From Clostridiales bacterium (GTDB taxonomy: Bacteria; Bacillota_A; Clostridia; Peptostreptococcales; Anaerovoracaceae), in the NCBI GenBank assembly GCA_015058265.1, contig SVCR01000043.1, positions 1 through 9,500 of the forward strand: DNA of 9,500 bases, written 5' to 3'. A program made the translations under genes and the position numbers. Under the pieces are notes generated by a model that did not search any database, was not told the origin of the DNA, and saw only the letters and a list, made by a program, of their open reading frames with translations. This document shows positions 1-7,413 of this stretch, in pieces. Every line of letters starts with the position of its first letter. Position 1 is the stretch's first letter.

Positions 1-2
1 GC

Positions 3-485
3 AGCGTCGGAACAGGAGTAGCGGTAGCGGGAGCCTTCAGCCTCGTGAGATTCCGTTCGGTGCCGGGAACTGCGCGAGAGATATGTATGATCTTCCTGGC
101 AATGGCAACCGGCCTGATCACGGGAATGGGTTACCTGGCGATAGCCGCAATATTTACGATCCTGATATGCATGGTATTCATGATCTACAGCAGGCTCGAT
201 CTCGGAGCCAGAACAAACGCGAACAGATACAGGACATTCAGAGTAACGATACCGGAGGATCTGGATTACACGGGAGTGTTCGAGGATGTATTCAGTGAAT
301 ACACTTCCGCATGCGACCTGACAGGGGTCAAGACAATAAACATGGGCAGTATGTTCAGAATCACATATGATGTGATCCTCAAGGATCCGTCAAGGGAGAA
401 GGAACTGATTGACAAGTTGCGTTGCCGCAATGGCAACCTTGAGATAAATGTATCCAGCCAGAGCACGATAGCTGCTGAACTGTAG
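3..485 (+). CDS. DUF4956 family membrane protein, 5' end outside the window
   Basis: The reading frame is open from the window edge, so the first 160 visible residues are the C-terminal part of a longer protein; the GTG at 45 is an internal codon, not the start. The visible part begins SVGTGVAVAGAFSLVRFRS, a Gly/Ala-rich stretch followed by the conserved SLVRFRS-type segment that I associate with DUF4956. Two or three hydrophobic stretches follow (around IFLAMATGLITGMGYLAIAA and IFTILICMVFMIY), then a soluble C-terminal domain of about 90 residues ending at TAG. Function is unknown. In other Bacillota this family is often encoded beside VTC-type polyphosphate polymerases and secreted carbohydrate-binding proteins; the second kind of neighbour is present here 18 nt downstream, which supports the call. 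The family assignment is from recalled sequence patterns and was not searched. Confidence 0.8.
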   Translation, partial: SVGTGVAVAGAFSLVRFRSVPGTAREICMIFLAMATGLITGMGYLAIAAIFTILICMVFMIYSRLDLGARTNANRYRTFRVTIPEDLDYTGVFEDVFSEYTSACDLTGVKTINMGSMFRITYDVILKDPSREKELIDKLRCRNGNLEINVSSQSTIAAEL

Positions 486-503
486 GCATACAGAAAGGAA
501 CAG

Positions 504-2285
504 GTGGTAAAGATGATATTCGATCACAGGAATAAAAATAATAACGATAATGAAAAGCGCAGGGTCAGCGCAAAGTGGCGCATCCTTGCTATAGGAGCAG
601 CGATCATGATCATGCTTTCTGCGTGCGGGACAGCTGCTACGCAAACGGCAGATACAGCTTCGGGAACTGAGACATCGACGACTGTGTATACTGCAGCAAG
701 CAAATCCGAGATGTTCACAGACCGCGATCTGTCAGGTGACTACGATGAGAGCAGTGCTGTCAAAGTTACACTCAACGGGAACTCGGCATCTGTCTCCGGG
801 AGCGAAGACGGAGTCAGCATAGACGGGAGCACGATCACGATAACGAAGGAAGGCACTTATATCCTGACGGGCTCTCTGACAGACGGGATGGTAGTTGTCG
901 AGGCAGGTGACAGCGACAAAGTCCAGATCGTACTCGATAACGCATCTGTCACATCTTCATCATCAGCCGCGCTTTATGTCAAACAGGCGGACAAAGTATT
1001 CGTAACGACTGCGGACGGGACACAGAATACCCTGGCGAACGGAGGCACTTTCACCGCGATAGATGACAACAACATCGATGGCGCAGTATTTGCCAAGGAT
1101 GATGTCACTTTCAATGGAAAGGGAAGTCTGACAGTGACATCACCTGCAGGCCATGGAGCCGTAGGCAAAGATGATGTCAAGTTTGCAGGCGGTACAGTCA
1201 CTATCGAAGCAGCGAAGCACGGAGTAGACGCTAATGACAGCGCGAGATTCGCTGAGGCGACTGTGAACATCACAGCGGGAACGGACGGAGTCCATGTGTC
1301 TGATGACTCTGATGCTGAGAACGGGGAAGCTTCGGACAGCTACTTCTACATCGCTGACGGAACATTGAAGATAAGCGCCGGCGATGATGGTATCCATGCA
1401 GATGCTGAAGCCATCACAGAAGGCGGAGCTATCGATATCACTGAATCATACGAGTCGATCGAAGCGCTGAGCATCAAGATCAGCGGTGGTGATATCAATG
1501 TGAAGGCTAAGGACGACGGCCTGAATGCTGCAGGAGGAAAAGCTTCAACAGGAAGTGATGTATTCGGAGAAGATGACTGGGCCGGCGGAAAACAGGGATT
1601 CTCTGATGGCGGCAGCGATGGTTCTATCGTTATCAGCGGAGGCGACATGCATATTACAGCCGGCGGTGACGGGATCGACTCCAACGGATCAATAGAGATC
1701 TCCGGAGGATATACACTCGTTACCGGGCCTACCCAGGGAGACACTTCGATCATGGACTATAATACAACGGCGACTGTGACGGGAGGCACATTCATCGGGA
1801 CAGGCGGCTCCGGAATGGGTGCGAACTTCTCAAGCGCGGAGAACCAGGGAGTCATCACGGTAAGTACAGGCGGACAGAGCGCAGGAACAGCGGTCAAGCT
1901 GACTGATGCAGACGGGAAGACTCTGGCAGAGGTCACGCCGGAACTGGACTATGATGTTGTGATGATCAGCACACCTGATATGAAGACAGGAAGTACATAT
2001 ACCCTGAGCGCGGGCTCATACTCAGAAACCATCGAACTGAATGACGCTGTTTACGGCAGTCTCAACGGCCGTGGCGGCATGGGACGCGGAAACGGCGGAA
2101 TGCCGGATATGAACAACGGTAATGGCGGAAAGGGCGGCATGCACGGCGGCCACGGAGGCCATGGCGGCAGAGGTCCGGGAAACAATAACTCGGATGGCGC
2201 TTCTGACAGCTCCGGATCTGATGGTATCACCGGTGCCACACAGGACTCGGGGAACGATCCGTTCAGCGGAGGGAGCGCAGCCTGA
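504..2285 (+). CDS. Carbohydrate-binding lipoprotein, Cthe_2159/DUF4353 type
   Basis: Exported lipoprotein of about 593 residues. Basic residues are followed by a hydrophobic segment and a lipobox LSAC with the lipidated Cys at residue 41. Residues about 70-515 are Gly/Asp/Ser/Thr-rich short beta repeats with recurrent GxDGI/V(H/D/N) turns, such as TDGVHVSDD (260s), GDDGIHADAEA (293-303), KDDGLNAAGG (336-345) and GGDGIDSNGSIEISGG (387-402). This is the pattern of the right-handed beta-helix family that includes Clostridium thermocellum Cthe_2159, which binds cellulose and polygalacturonate. Residues 521-560 form a Gly/His/Met/Asn-rich tail with GGHGGHGG. The last 25 residues contain DGITGAT (573-579), which resembles an ApbE flavinylation site. 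The start is uncertain: GTG 504 follows AGAAAGGA (492-499) closely, while ATG 513 follows AGGTGG; both give the same signal region. Likely role: surface glycan binding. The exact ligand is unknown. Confidence 0.85.
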   Translation: MVKMIFDHRNKNNNDNEKRRVSAKWRILAIGAAIMIMLSACGTAATQTADTASGTETSTTVYTAASKSEMFTDRDLSGDYDESSAVKVTLNGNSASVSGSEDGVSIDGSTITITKEGTYILTGSLTDGMVVVEAGDSDKVQIVLDNASVTSSSSAALYVKQADKVFVTTADGTQNTLANGGTFTAIDDNNIDGAVFAKDDVTFNGKGSLTVTSPAGHGAVGKDDVKFAGGTVTIEAAKHGVDANDSARFAEATVNITAGTDGVHVSDDSDAENGEASDSYFYIADGTLKISAGDDGIHADAEAITEGGAIDITESYESIEALSIKISGGDINVKAKDDGLNAAGGKASTGSDVFGEDDWAGGKQGFSDGGSDGSIVISGGDMHITAGGDGIDSNGSIEISGGYTLVTGPTQGDTSIMDYNTTATVTGGTFIGTGGSGMGANFSSAENQGVITVSTGGQSAGTAVKLTDADGKTLAEVTPELDYDVVMISTPDMKTGSTYTLSAGSYSETIELNDAVYGSLNGRGGMGRGNGGMPDMNNGNGGKGGMHGGHGGHGGRGPGNNNSDGASDSSGSDGITGATQDSGNDPFSGGSAA

Positions 2286-2314
2286 AGGCGTGAAAACAAG
2301 AAAGGAGGCGTCAC

Positions 2315-3538
2315 ATGTCTGTTAACTACATAGCTTTGATCCCGGCGTATGAGCCGGACGGAAGGATGTGTGAAGTAGTAAAGTCTCTCAAGAAAAAGGG
2401 CTTTGACGTCATCGTAGTAGATGACGGGAGCGGAACGAATTATACAGATCTGTTCAGAACAGCGGAAGATGATGCGGCTGTGCTGACTCATTCAGCTAAC
2501 AGGGGCAAAGGAGCCGCGATAAAGACAGGGCTGGATCACATAAGGAAATACAGGACGGGAGGCGGCTATGACAGGACGGTGGTAGTCACAGTCGATGCTG
2601 ATGGGCAGCATCTTGCAGAGGACGCGATGCGTATCGCGAGAACAGCAGTAAGAAGGCCGGGAACTCTTGTCCTCGGCAGCAGGATGATGGACGGAGATGC
2701 TCCTCTGAGGAGCAGGTTCGGCAACGGTGTGACAAGGCATGTTTATTCTCTTGCCGCCGGCAGGAAAATATATGACACGCAGACAGGACTGAGAGCTTTC
2801 ACATCTGATCTCATCCCGATAATGCTGGAGATTCCCGGCGACAGATATGAGTATGAGATGAATATGCTGCTGGAGTTCTCAGTCAGAGACATTCCGATCG
2901 TTGAGGAGAAGATAGAGACAGTCTATATAGACAACAACAGCTCATCACACTTTGATACTCTCAGGGATTCTTTCAGGGTCTACAAAGAGATATTGAAATT
3001 CTCGGCATCGTCATTTGCGGGATTTCTGACTGATTACGCGGTATACGCACTGCTGCTGGCTTTGACAGGATACCTGGCAGTATCAGGGCGGGGAGCAGCA
3101 GCTCCGGTGATGGCAGCATACGGTCTGCAGATATCCAACATCGGAGCCAGGATAGTCAGCTCCGCCGTGAATTACACCATCAACAGCCGTCTCGTGTTCA
3201 GACACAGGGGAAATCGCGTCAGGTCAGCTCTGCAATACTTTGCACTGGCAGCAGTCATACTGGCCGGTAATACAGCGGTTCTCGGCTTGATGGCGGGGAC
3301 ATTCGGGATGAACAGGATGCTGGCAAAGCTGATCACAGAGATCATATTCTTCATGATCAGCTGGATCGTGCAGAAATATGTAATATTCTTTGACGGCAGA
3401 GAGGACGGGACTGAAAATGTCTCATCGCAGGGCAGCAGGCAGACCAAGTACATAGTCGGCAGCAAGGTCATAAGACCGGCAAGACTGAAGGCTGTCCGTG
3501 CGGGAAAGGGAGGAACTGACAATGATCAGAAAATATAG
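2315..3538 (+). CDS. Bifunctional family 2 glycosyltransferase / GtrA membrane protein
   Basis: A 407-residue fusion. Residues 1-225 are a DPM1/DUF-type GT2 glycosyltransferase: IALIPAYEPD at the N terminus, VVDDGSG at 35-40, the metal/nucleotide-sugar motif DADGQH at 94-99, and QTGLRAF at 156-162. Residues about 229-360 are a GtrA-like domain with four predicted membrane helices and the typical NYTINSRLVF segment at 286-295, ending in a WIVQKYVIF-like helix. Such proteins are thought to move a sugar from a nucleotide donor to polyprenyl phosphate and flip or present it for glycan modification outside the cell. The start is well supported by AAAGGAGG at 2301-2308, six bases before ATG. It lies 29 nt after the lipoprotein gene and overlaps the next gene by 17 nt, so co-translation is likely. 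The C-terminal 45 residues are basic and outside the GtrA domain. Substrate sugar unknown. Confidence 0.9.
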   Translation: MSVNYIALIPAYEPDGRMCEVVKSLKKKGFDVIVVDDGSGTNYTDLFRTAEDDAAVLTHSANRGKGAAIKTGLDHIRKYRTGGGYDRTVVVTVDADGQHLAEDAMRIARTAVRRPGTLVLGSRMMDGDAPLRSRFGNGVTRHVYSLAAGRKIYDTQTGLRAFTSDLIPIMLEIPGDRYEYEMNMLLEFSVRDIPIVEEKIETVYIDNNSSSHFDTLRDSFRVYKEILKFSASSFAGFLTDYAVYALLLALTGYLAVSGRGAAAPVMAAYGLQISNIGARIVSSAVNYTINSRLVFRHRGNRVRSALQYFALAAVILAGNTAVLGLMAGTFGMNRMLAKLITEIIFFMISWIVQKYVIFFDGREDGTENVSSQGSRQTKYIVGSKVIRPARLKAVRAGKGGTDNDQKI

Positions 3539-4610
3539 AAAAGCGATAGCGTTCGGTCTGGTACTGTCACTGTTCACTGTTTATGTAGCTCTTGATACAT
3601 TCGTCATATCCAGAGTATACGGCGAAGCAGTGGGAGAACAGGATGCGGCAGTGACAGAAGAAAACAACGGAACAGGCAGTGATCAGACTGAGGAAAATCA
3701 GGATGCAGCCGGCGAGAATAATAATGATGGATCAGACAGCGATGCATCTTCCGGCAGGCACAAGGGCCATCACGGACCGCGCGGCGAGGGCAAAAGCCCG
3801 GGAAGGCATTCAGACAGCAGCGATTCCGGAGATGGTGACACGGGCAGTTCCATATCGCAGAGCAGCGTCACGGAGGGATCGTCCTCAACGATCGACAGCT
3901 ACAGCGACGGGGATGTCAAGGTGACACTCAAGGAATACCGTGAGAACGACACGTCGATATACGTGGCAGACGTACAGGTGAGCTCAGCGAAATATCTCAA
4001 GACCGCTTTGGCGCAGGATTCATACGGAAAGAATGTCACTGAGAAGACATCAGAGATCGCGGAGAACAATAATGCCATTCTGGCTGTAAACGGCGATTAT
4101 TACGGAACACAGGAGAATGGATATGTTATTCGCAACGGGAAGCTGTATAGAGATACCGCTGTAAGCGGGAGAGAGGATCTGGTGATATATTCAGACGGAT
4201 CCTTCGAAATCATCAGAGAAGAAGAGATAACCGCGAAGCAGCTGATGGCCAAGGGCGCTGTGCAGACTCTCTCATTCGGACCTGCGCTCATTGAGGATTC
4301 TGCTGTATCTGTGGACACAGAAGATGAAGTAGGAAAAGCCAAGGCCAGCAATCCGCGGACGGCGATAGGAATGATCGATGACGGACACTATGTATTCGTC
4401 GTATCCGACGGCAGGAGCAGCGCAAGTACAGGATTGTCTCTGCTGCAGCTCGCGGAGTTCATGAAGTCTCTTGGAGTCAAAACAGCATACAATCTGGACG
4501 GAGGCGGATCTTCCACGATGTACTTCAACGGCAGCGTGGTCAATAATCCGACTACCGGAGGCAGCACTACCAAGGAAAGGAGCGTGAGTGACATTGTTTA
4601 CATCGGATAG
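3522..4610 (+). CDS. Phosphodiester glycosidase family (NAGPA-like) exported protein
   Basis: I choose ATG 3522 over GTG 3498 because GGGAGG at 3508-3513 sits eight bases before it; this gives 362 residues. An N-terminal membrane anchor or signal (about residues 9-30) is followed by a low-complexity linker at 35-125 rich in Asp/Asn/Ser/Gly with a His/Gly/Arg patch (GRHKGHHGPRGEG, 78-90). The catalytic domain (about 130-362) shows the family landmarks AVNGDYYG (188-195), NPRTAIGM (277-284), VFVVSDGR (291-298) and YNLDGGGSSTMYFNG (323-337). The family is named for the enzyme that removes N-acetylglucosamine from a phosphodiester; bacterial members are thought to trim phosphodiester-linked sugars from wall teichoic acids, capsular polymers or similar substrates. 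It probably acts outside the membrane. It follows the GT2/GtrA gene, so one gene may add and the other remove a sugar; that pairing is inference. Confidence 0.88.
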   Translation: MIRKYRKAIAFGLVLSLFTVYVALDTFVISRVYGEAVGEQDAAVTEENNGTGSDQTEENQDAAGENNNDGSDSDASSGRHKGHHGPRGEGKSPGRHSDSSDSGDGDTGSSISQSSVTEGSSSTIDSYSDGDVKVTLKEYRENDTSIYVADVQVSSAKYLKTALAQDSYGKNVTEKTSEIAENNNAILAVNGDYYGTQENGYVIRNGKLYRDTAVSGREDLVIYSDGSFEIIREEEITAKQLMAKGAVQTLSFGPALIEDSAVSVDTEDEVGKAKASNPRTAIGMIDDGHYVFVVSDGRSSASTGLSLLQLAEFMKSLGVKTAYNLDGGGSSTMYFNGSVVNNPTTGGSTTKERSVSDIVYIG

Positions 4611-5154
4611 ATACATGAAGGCACACAGGACTGCGCTGGTATATCTGATAATAGCCGCGGCAGTCGGACTGTTCGGAGCGGTGTACGAGCATTTCAGCTT
4701 TGGCGTATATTCCAACTGCATGATATACGCATTCGCATTCCCTCTGCTGATGGGGACTCTGCCGAATATGCTCATCATACCTGCCAAAGCGCAAGCGGGC
4801 GGCGTGACAGCCGGTTCGCTGAGGAGATTCATATTCGAAGTGATATCATCGGGGATGTATCACGCGGCAGTCGCTTCGCTGACAGCGGGCAGCATTATGA
4901 AAGGGATAATAGAAATATACGGGACAAGCAACAAGCTGCTTATAGTATATCCGGCCGCGGCGCTCATTCTGGTCTTCGCGGCGGTCGTAAAAGAGATACT
5001 GTCAGAAGATGGTGAAGAGAAGGAGGCGAGAAAGCTCCTTACCGGAAACGGCGAGATAGTGTATTGCTCAAATCCCGGAAGCCTTGTTCAGAACAGGCAG
5101 TATCATAGCTGCGGCTATTCCGACAACTATGCCGGCAACAGTTCCGCTGAATAA
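4588..5154 (+). CDS. Unrecognised four-helix membrane protein
   Basis: A 188-residue protein starting at GTG 4588, five bases after AAAGGAG (4576-4582) and inside the last codons of the glycosidase gene (23 nt overlap), which implies translational coupling. Four hydrophobic segments are visible, at about residues 15-36, 41-64, 83-107 and 117-137. The segment AVYEHFSFGVYSNCMIYAFAF looks like a conserved family signature, but I cannot name the family. After KEILSEDGEEKEARKL the chain turns hydrophilic, and its last 28 residues (VQNRQYHSCGYSDNYAGNSSAE and before) are encoded opposite the 3' end of the Gx transporter gene. That tail therefore may be an extension past an ancestral stop: shifting the frame by one base at about 5050 would meet a TAG within GCGAGATAG. 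Last visible gene of the envelope operon. Function unknown; a membrane partner of the glycan system is inferred from position only. Confidence 0.75.
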   Translation: MTLFTSDRYMKAHRTALVYLIIAAAVGLFGAVYEHFSFGVYSNCMIYAFAFPLLMGTLPNMLIIPAKAQAGGVTAGSLRRFIFEVISSGMYHAAVASLTAGSIMKGIIEIYGTSNKLLIVYPAAALILVFAAVVKEILSEDGEEKEARKLLTGNGEIVYCSNPGSLVQNRQYHSCGYSDNYAGNSSAE

Positions 5155-5586
5155 GAGAACAGGAAAATATGAGAAGATGCGAAGATCTTCTATCAGGGCA
5201 GCCGCTACCAGTAGCTGCCCTAAGTTGTGAAGGACACCTGCTGCCATGCTGACACCGGTCACGGAGAACAGATCGGTCTTCTTGAGCAGGATCATTCCGG
5301 TGAGACTTACGGCAGCTCCCGCGAGAGAGTACAGCATACCGAATGCACCGTTGAACAGCAGTCCTGCGATCACTATCCTTACTACGCTGACGCAGACGGC
5401 TTCCTTCGATCCGTATCTGTACAGAGCGATCAAAGTCACGATGTTGGCTATCCCCAGCTTGATGCCCGGAATGCCCGGGTTGTACGGGATGATGGCTTCA
5501 ACATAGGAGAAAATAAGAGCAAGTGAAGCCAGAAGAGCGACTCTCGCGATGAACCTTGCAGAAGTATTACGAGGTGACTGAGTCAT
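5068..5586 (-). CDS. Gx transporter family protein (heptaprenyl diphosphate synthase component I-like)
   Basis: I place the start at ATG 5586 on the minus strand because AGGAGGTG (complement of 5593-5600) lies six bases upstream. A GTG at 5595 is part of that ribosome binding site and an unlikely start. The product is 172 residues, almost all membrane-embedded. It has the family signature PGIPGIKLGIANIVTLIALY (37-56) and GVLHNLGQLL (117-126), with five or six predicted helices. The Pfam family is named for component I of heptaprenyl diphosphate synthase, but its members are now mostly annotated as Gx or ECF-like transporter subunits. The gene overlaps the upstream NusG domain II gene by 20 nt, so the two are co-translated. 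As I recall, this pair resembles EetA/EetB of flavin-based electron-transfer loci, which fits the divergent apbE. The transported substrate is not evident. Confidence 0.85.
   Translation of the reverse strand: MTQSPRNTSARFIARVALLASLALIFSYVEAIIPYNPGIPGIKLGIANIVTLIALYRYGSKEAVCVSVVRIVIAGLLFNGAFGMLYSLAGAAVSLTGMILLKKTDLFSVTGVSMAAGVLHNLGQLLVAAALIEDLRIFSYFPVLLFSGTVAGIVVGIAAAMILPVLNKASGI
5195..5221. other. GC-rich inverted repeat inside the convergent gene ends
   Basis: AGGGCAGC (5195-5202) and GCTGCCCT (5214-5221) form a perfect 8 bp stem with an 11-base loop. It starts 40 bases after the stop of the + strand operon and lies inside the Gx coding sequence. A perfect 10-base palindrome GAAGATCTTC sits at 5181-5190. 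There is no T-run on either strand, so this is not a standard intrinsic terminator. It could slow or stop convergent transcription, or merely reflect the coding sequence for a hydrophobic helix. Confidence 0.4.
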
Positions 5587-6001
5587 ACTCTTCACCTCCT
5601 CTGCCTTCGATACGTACTACAAGTCGGTTCGGCAGACATACGACACTCTCACCGCTCTGAGAGATCGATGAATGCTTGACGCATACCTGATTCTTGCAGG
5701 AAGCCTCAGTTACTGAGACGGTACCTCCTTTGATGTCAACGACATTATAATGCGTGTACTGATCTGAAGCGGATCTGCTGTCATCGGGAATACTGCCCGC
5801 AGATGCTTTTTCCTGTGGAGCGGGAACTATGACCCGGCGATCCTCTGCCAGGGGATATGTCGCATACAGATCACCTCCGGATTCGATCACGACTGTATCG
5901 CCTCCGGAATGAGACATTGCAAGGACAGCCGAAGCTGCCAGCCCGGCTGCGATCAGGAAGATAAATAATATGATGTCTGCTTTGCGAATGTACTTCTGCA
6001 T
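5567..6001 (-). CDS. NusG domain II-containing membrane-anchored protein
   Basis: A 144-residue protein: one N-terminal membrane helix (about residues 9-29) and an extracytoplasmic NusG_II beta domain. The characteristic C-terminal pattern is present, with Cys102, Cys107 and Cys122 in SCKNQVCVKHSSI and GESVVCLPNRLVV; family members usually read CPxxxCVxxGxIxxxGxxIVCLPN. The segment between residues 60 and 82 is Ser/Asp-rich and may be an insertion. Despite the name, this is not the transcription factor NusG. Genes of this type pair with the Gx transporter family, as here (20 nt overlap), and are found near apbE. The start ATG at 6001 has no convincing ribosome binding site: the upstream 25 bases are AT-rich with no purine run. 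Either translation is weak or the transcript begins very close to the start codon. Confidence 0.85.
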   Translation of the reverse strand: MQKYIRKADIILFIFLIAAGLAASAVLAMSHSGGDTVVIESGGDLYATYPLAEDRRVIVPAPQEKASAGSIPDDSRSASDQYTHYNVVDIKGGTVSVTEASCKNQVCVKHSSISQSGESVVCLPNRLVVRIEGRGGEEYDSVTS

Positions 6002-6015
6002 GCGGTCAATGATTA

Positions 6016-6024
6016 TGTTATAAT
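6016..6024 (+). promoter_or_regulatory. Extended -10 promoter for apbE
   Basis: TGTTATAAT matches the extended -10 consensus TGnTATAAT exactly. No good -35 box is seen 17 bases upstream, as is common for extended -10 promoters. The predicted start of transcription is near 6031, leaving about 45 bases of leader before GTG 6077. The site lies in the 75-base AT-rich gap between divergent genes. Its TTATAA core is palindromic, so the same DNA could also feed minus-strand transcription of the NusG domain II gene, but no matching minus-strand -35 box is clear. Confidence 0.55.
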
Positions 6025-6076
6025 CGTGTAAATCATTAATAAATAATAGAAACCAACGAAAAGGATGCGATCATAA

Positions 6077-7207
6077 GTGCGAAATCAACTCGGATCACAC
6101 ATAACAATAGGGAAAACTGTTAAGGCGGCTCTGCTGATGTGTCTTATGGCAGTAATGATTATAACACAGGCAGCTTGCAGCAGCGAAGTACAAAACGGAG
6201 CTTCCGGAGGAACAGGCAGCGAGCCTGTGACCGGCGAGAATTATTATCTCGACACGATCTGTAATGTCTCGATATACGCGATGAAAGATCAGGACGGCAA
6301 TGAAGTTCCGGCAGCGGATGTGAAGGACAGTGCGGAAGCTGCGATAGACAGAGCCTTCGACCTGTGCGCTGAGCTTGACAAGAAGCTCAGCAGAACACAA
6401 GAGGCTTCTGAGATCAGTAAGATAAACGAAGCCGGGGGAGAGTGGGTCGAAGCAGAACAGGATACGCTTGACCTGATCAAATCCGGTCTGGATTATTCAG
6501 CTCTGTCAGACGGGGATTTTGACATCACCATCGGAGGGGTGACTGATCTGTGGGATTTTCACGCGGATCCTGAAGATGCTGAGGTACCTGACGCCAATGA
6601 CGTTGAAGAGGCGGTCAAGCACGTTGATTATAAAAATGTTGAGATCGAGGGCGGCAAGGTGAGGATCAAGGATCCTGACGCCAGGATCGACCTCGGCGGG
6701 ATCGCGAAGGGCTATATCGGCGACAGGATGACAGAGGTCCTGGAAGAAGACGGCGTGACTTCAGGGATAATCAATCTCGGGGGCAATGTCATATGCATCG
6801 GGGGCAAGGACAACAGCAAGGAAGGCGATGAAGGGAGCTTCGTTATCGGAGTTGAAGCGCCATATTCCGACAGAACTGAGATCGTAGGCAAAGTCAATGC
6901 CAGAGACATGACCCTCGTTACTTCCGGTGTTTATGAGAGACAGATCGAAGTAGACGGAAAGACATATCATCACATCCTCAGCACGGAGACGGGCTACTCA
7001 GTCGAGACAGACATCGACGCTGTGACTCTTGTGGGCGATAAAGGTCAGTCTAGGGATCTCGATGCTCTCAGTACGATCTGCCTCATCAAAGGCCATGATA
7101 AAGCTAAGGAGCTTATTGAGAACACCCCGGGGGTCGAAGCGGTCTTCATTCTGAGCGACGGAAGTACGGATCAGACAAGCGGAATGAGATTCGAGCCGGC
7201 GCAGTGA
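6077..7207 (+). CDS. apbE: FAD:protein FMN transferase (ApbE family), exported
   Basis: A 376-residue exported enzyme that attaches FMN from FAD to a Thr or Ser of extracytoplasmic target proteins, using Mg2+. The N terminus has basic residues, a hydrophobic core (17-33) and Cys34 in TQAAC, a plausible but imperfect lipobox because position -3 is Gln. Family landmarks in order: YYLDTICNVSIYA (56-68), LSRTQEASEISKIN (104-117), FDITIGGVTDLWDF (148-161), DLGGIAKGY (205-213), INLGGNV (232-238), VTSGVYER (281-288), YHHILSTETGY (297-307) and LDALST (328-333), the last carrying the expected metal ligands. The start is GTG 6077, with AAAAGGA at 6059-6065 eleven bases upstream; the nearer ATG at 6065 runs into a stop after three codons. 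It is divergent from the NusG_II/Gx pair, and a degraded FMN-binding gene lies downstream. Its current targets may be elsewhere in the genome, for example Rnf subunits (inference). Confidence 0.93.
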   Translation: MRNQLGSHITIGKTVKAALLMCLMAVMIITQAACSSEVQNGASGGTGSEPVTGENYYLDTICNVSIYAMKDQDGNEVPAADVKDSAEAAIDRAFDLCAELDKKLSRTQEASEISKINEAGGEWVEAEQDTLDLIKSGLDYSALSDGDFDITIGGVTDLWDFHADPEDAEVPDANDVEEAVKHVDYKNVEIEGGKVRIKDPDARIDLGGIAKGYIGDRMTEVLEEDGVTSGIINLGGNVICIGGKDNSKEGDEGSFVIGVEAPYSDRTEIVGKVNARDMTLVTSGVYERQIEVDGKTYHHILSTETGYSVETDIDAVTLVGDKGQSRDLDALSTICLIKGHDKAKELIENTPGVEAVFILSDGSTDQTSGMRFEPAQ

Positions 7208-7291
7208 GTTTTGCACTGAGTAGAAGAATAGCAGGATCGAAATAGGATCAAAAATATCCTTTGACATGGATCGAGAATATTGTTGTATTTG

Positions 7292-7331
7292 AAAGCACAG
7301 ACTGCCTGATCACGGCGCCTGTGCTTTTTTC
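7292..7331 (+). terminator. Rho-independent terminator after apbE
   Basis: AAAGCACAG (7292-7300) pairs perfectly with CTGTGCTTT (7319-7327); a smaller inner GCC/GGC stem can form in the loop. The right arm runs into TTTTTT (7325-7330). It lies 85 bases after the apbE stop and separates apbE from the broken FMN-binding gene. Confidence 0.85.
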
Positions 7332-7413
7332 TGTACTGAAGTCGCGTTCCGATACGGGAAATGCCGGCGATTCAGATTCGGCTCAAATCAAATATTGAAA
7401 GGATCATCTGACC

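Noticed and set aside
1624..1720. Apparent internal DNA repeats in the lipoprotein gene.
   Set aside because: These are protein-level beta-helix repeats with diverged codons, not a DNA repeat array; no CRISPR-like spacing is present.
2051..2491. Minus-strand open frame over the lipoprotein tail and the glycosyltransferase start.
   Set aside because: Its Pro-rich C-terminal translation is the mirror of the Gly-rich GGC/GGA codons on the + strand.
6001..6060. Minus-strand promoter for the NusG domain II gene with TTTACA or CATAAT boxes.
   Set aside because: No pair of boxes has acceptable spacing; the gene must have a promoter nearby, but I cannot place it.
7261..7290. TTGACA at 7261-7266 with a weak TGTATT 18 bases on, as a promoter.
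   Set aside because: The -10 is poor, and the terminator stem starts at 7292, so any transcript would stop within a few tens of bases. Probably chance.
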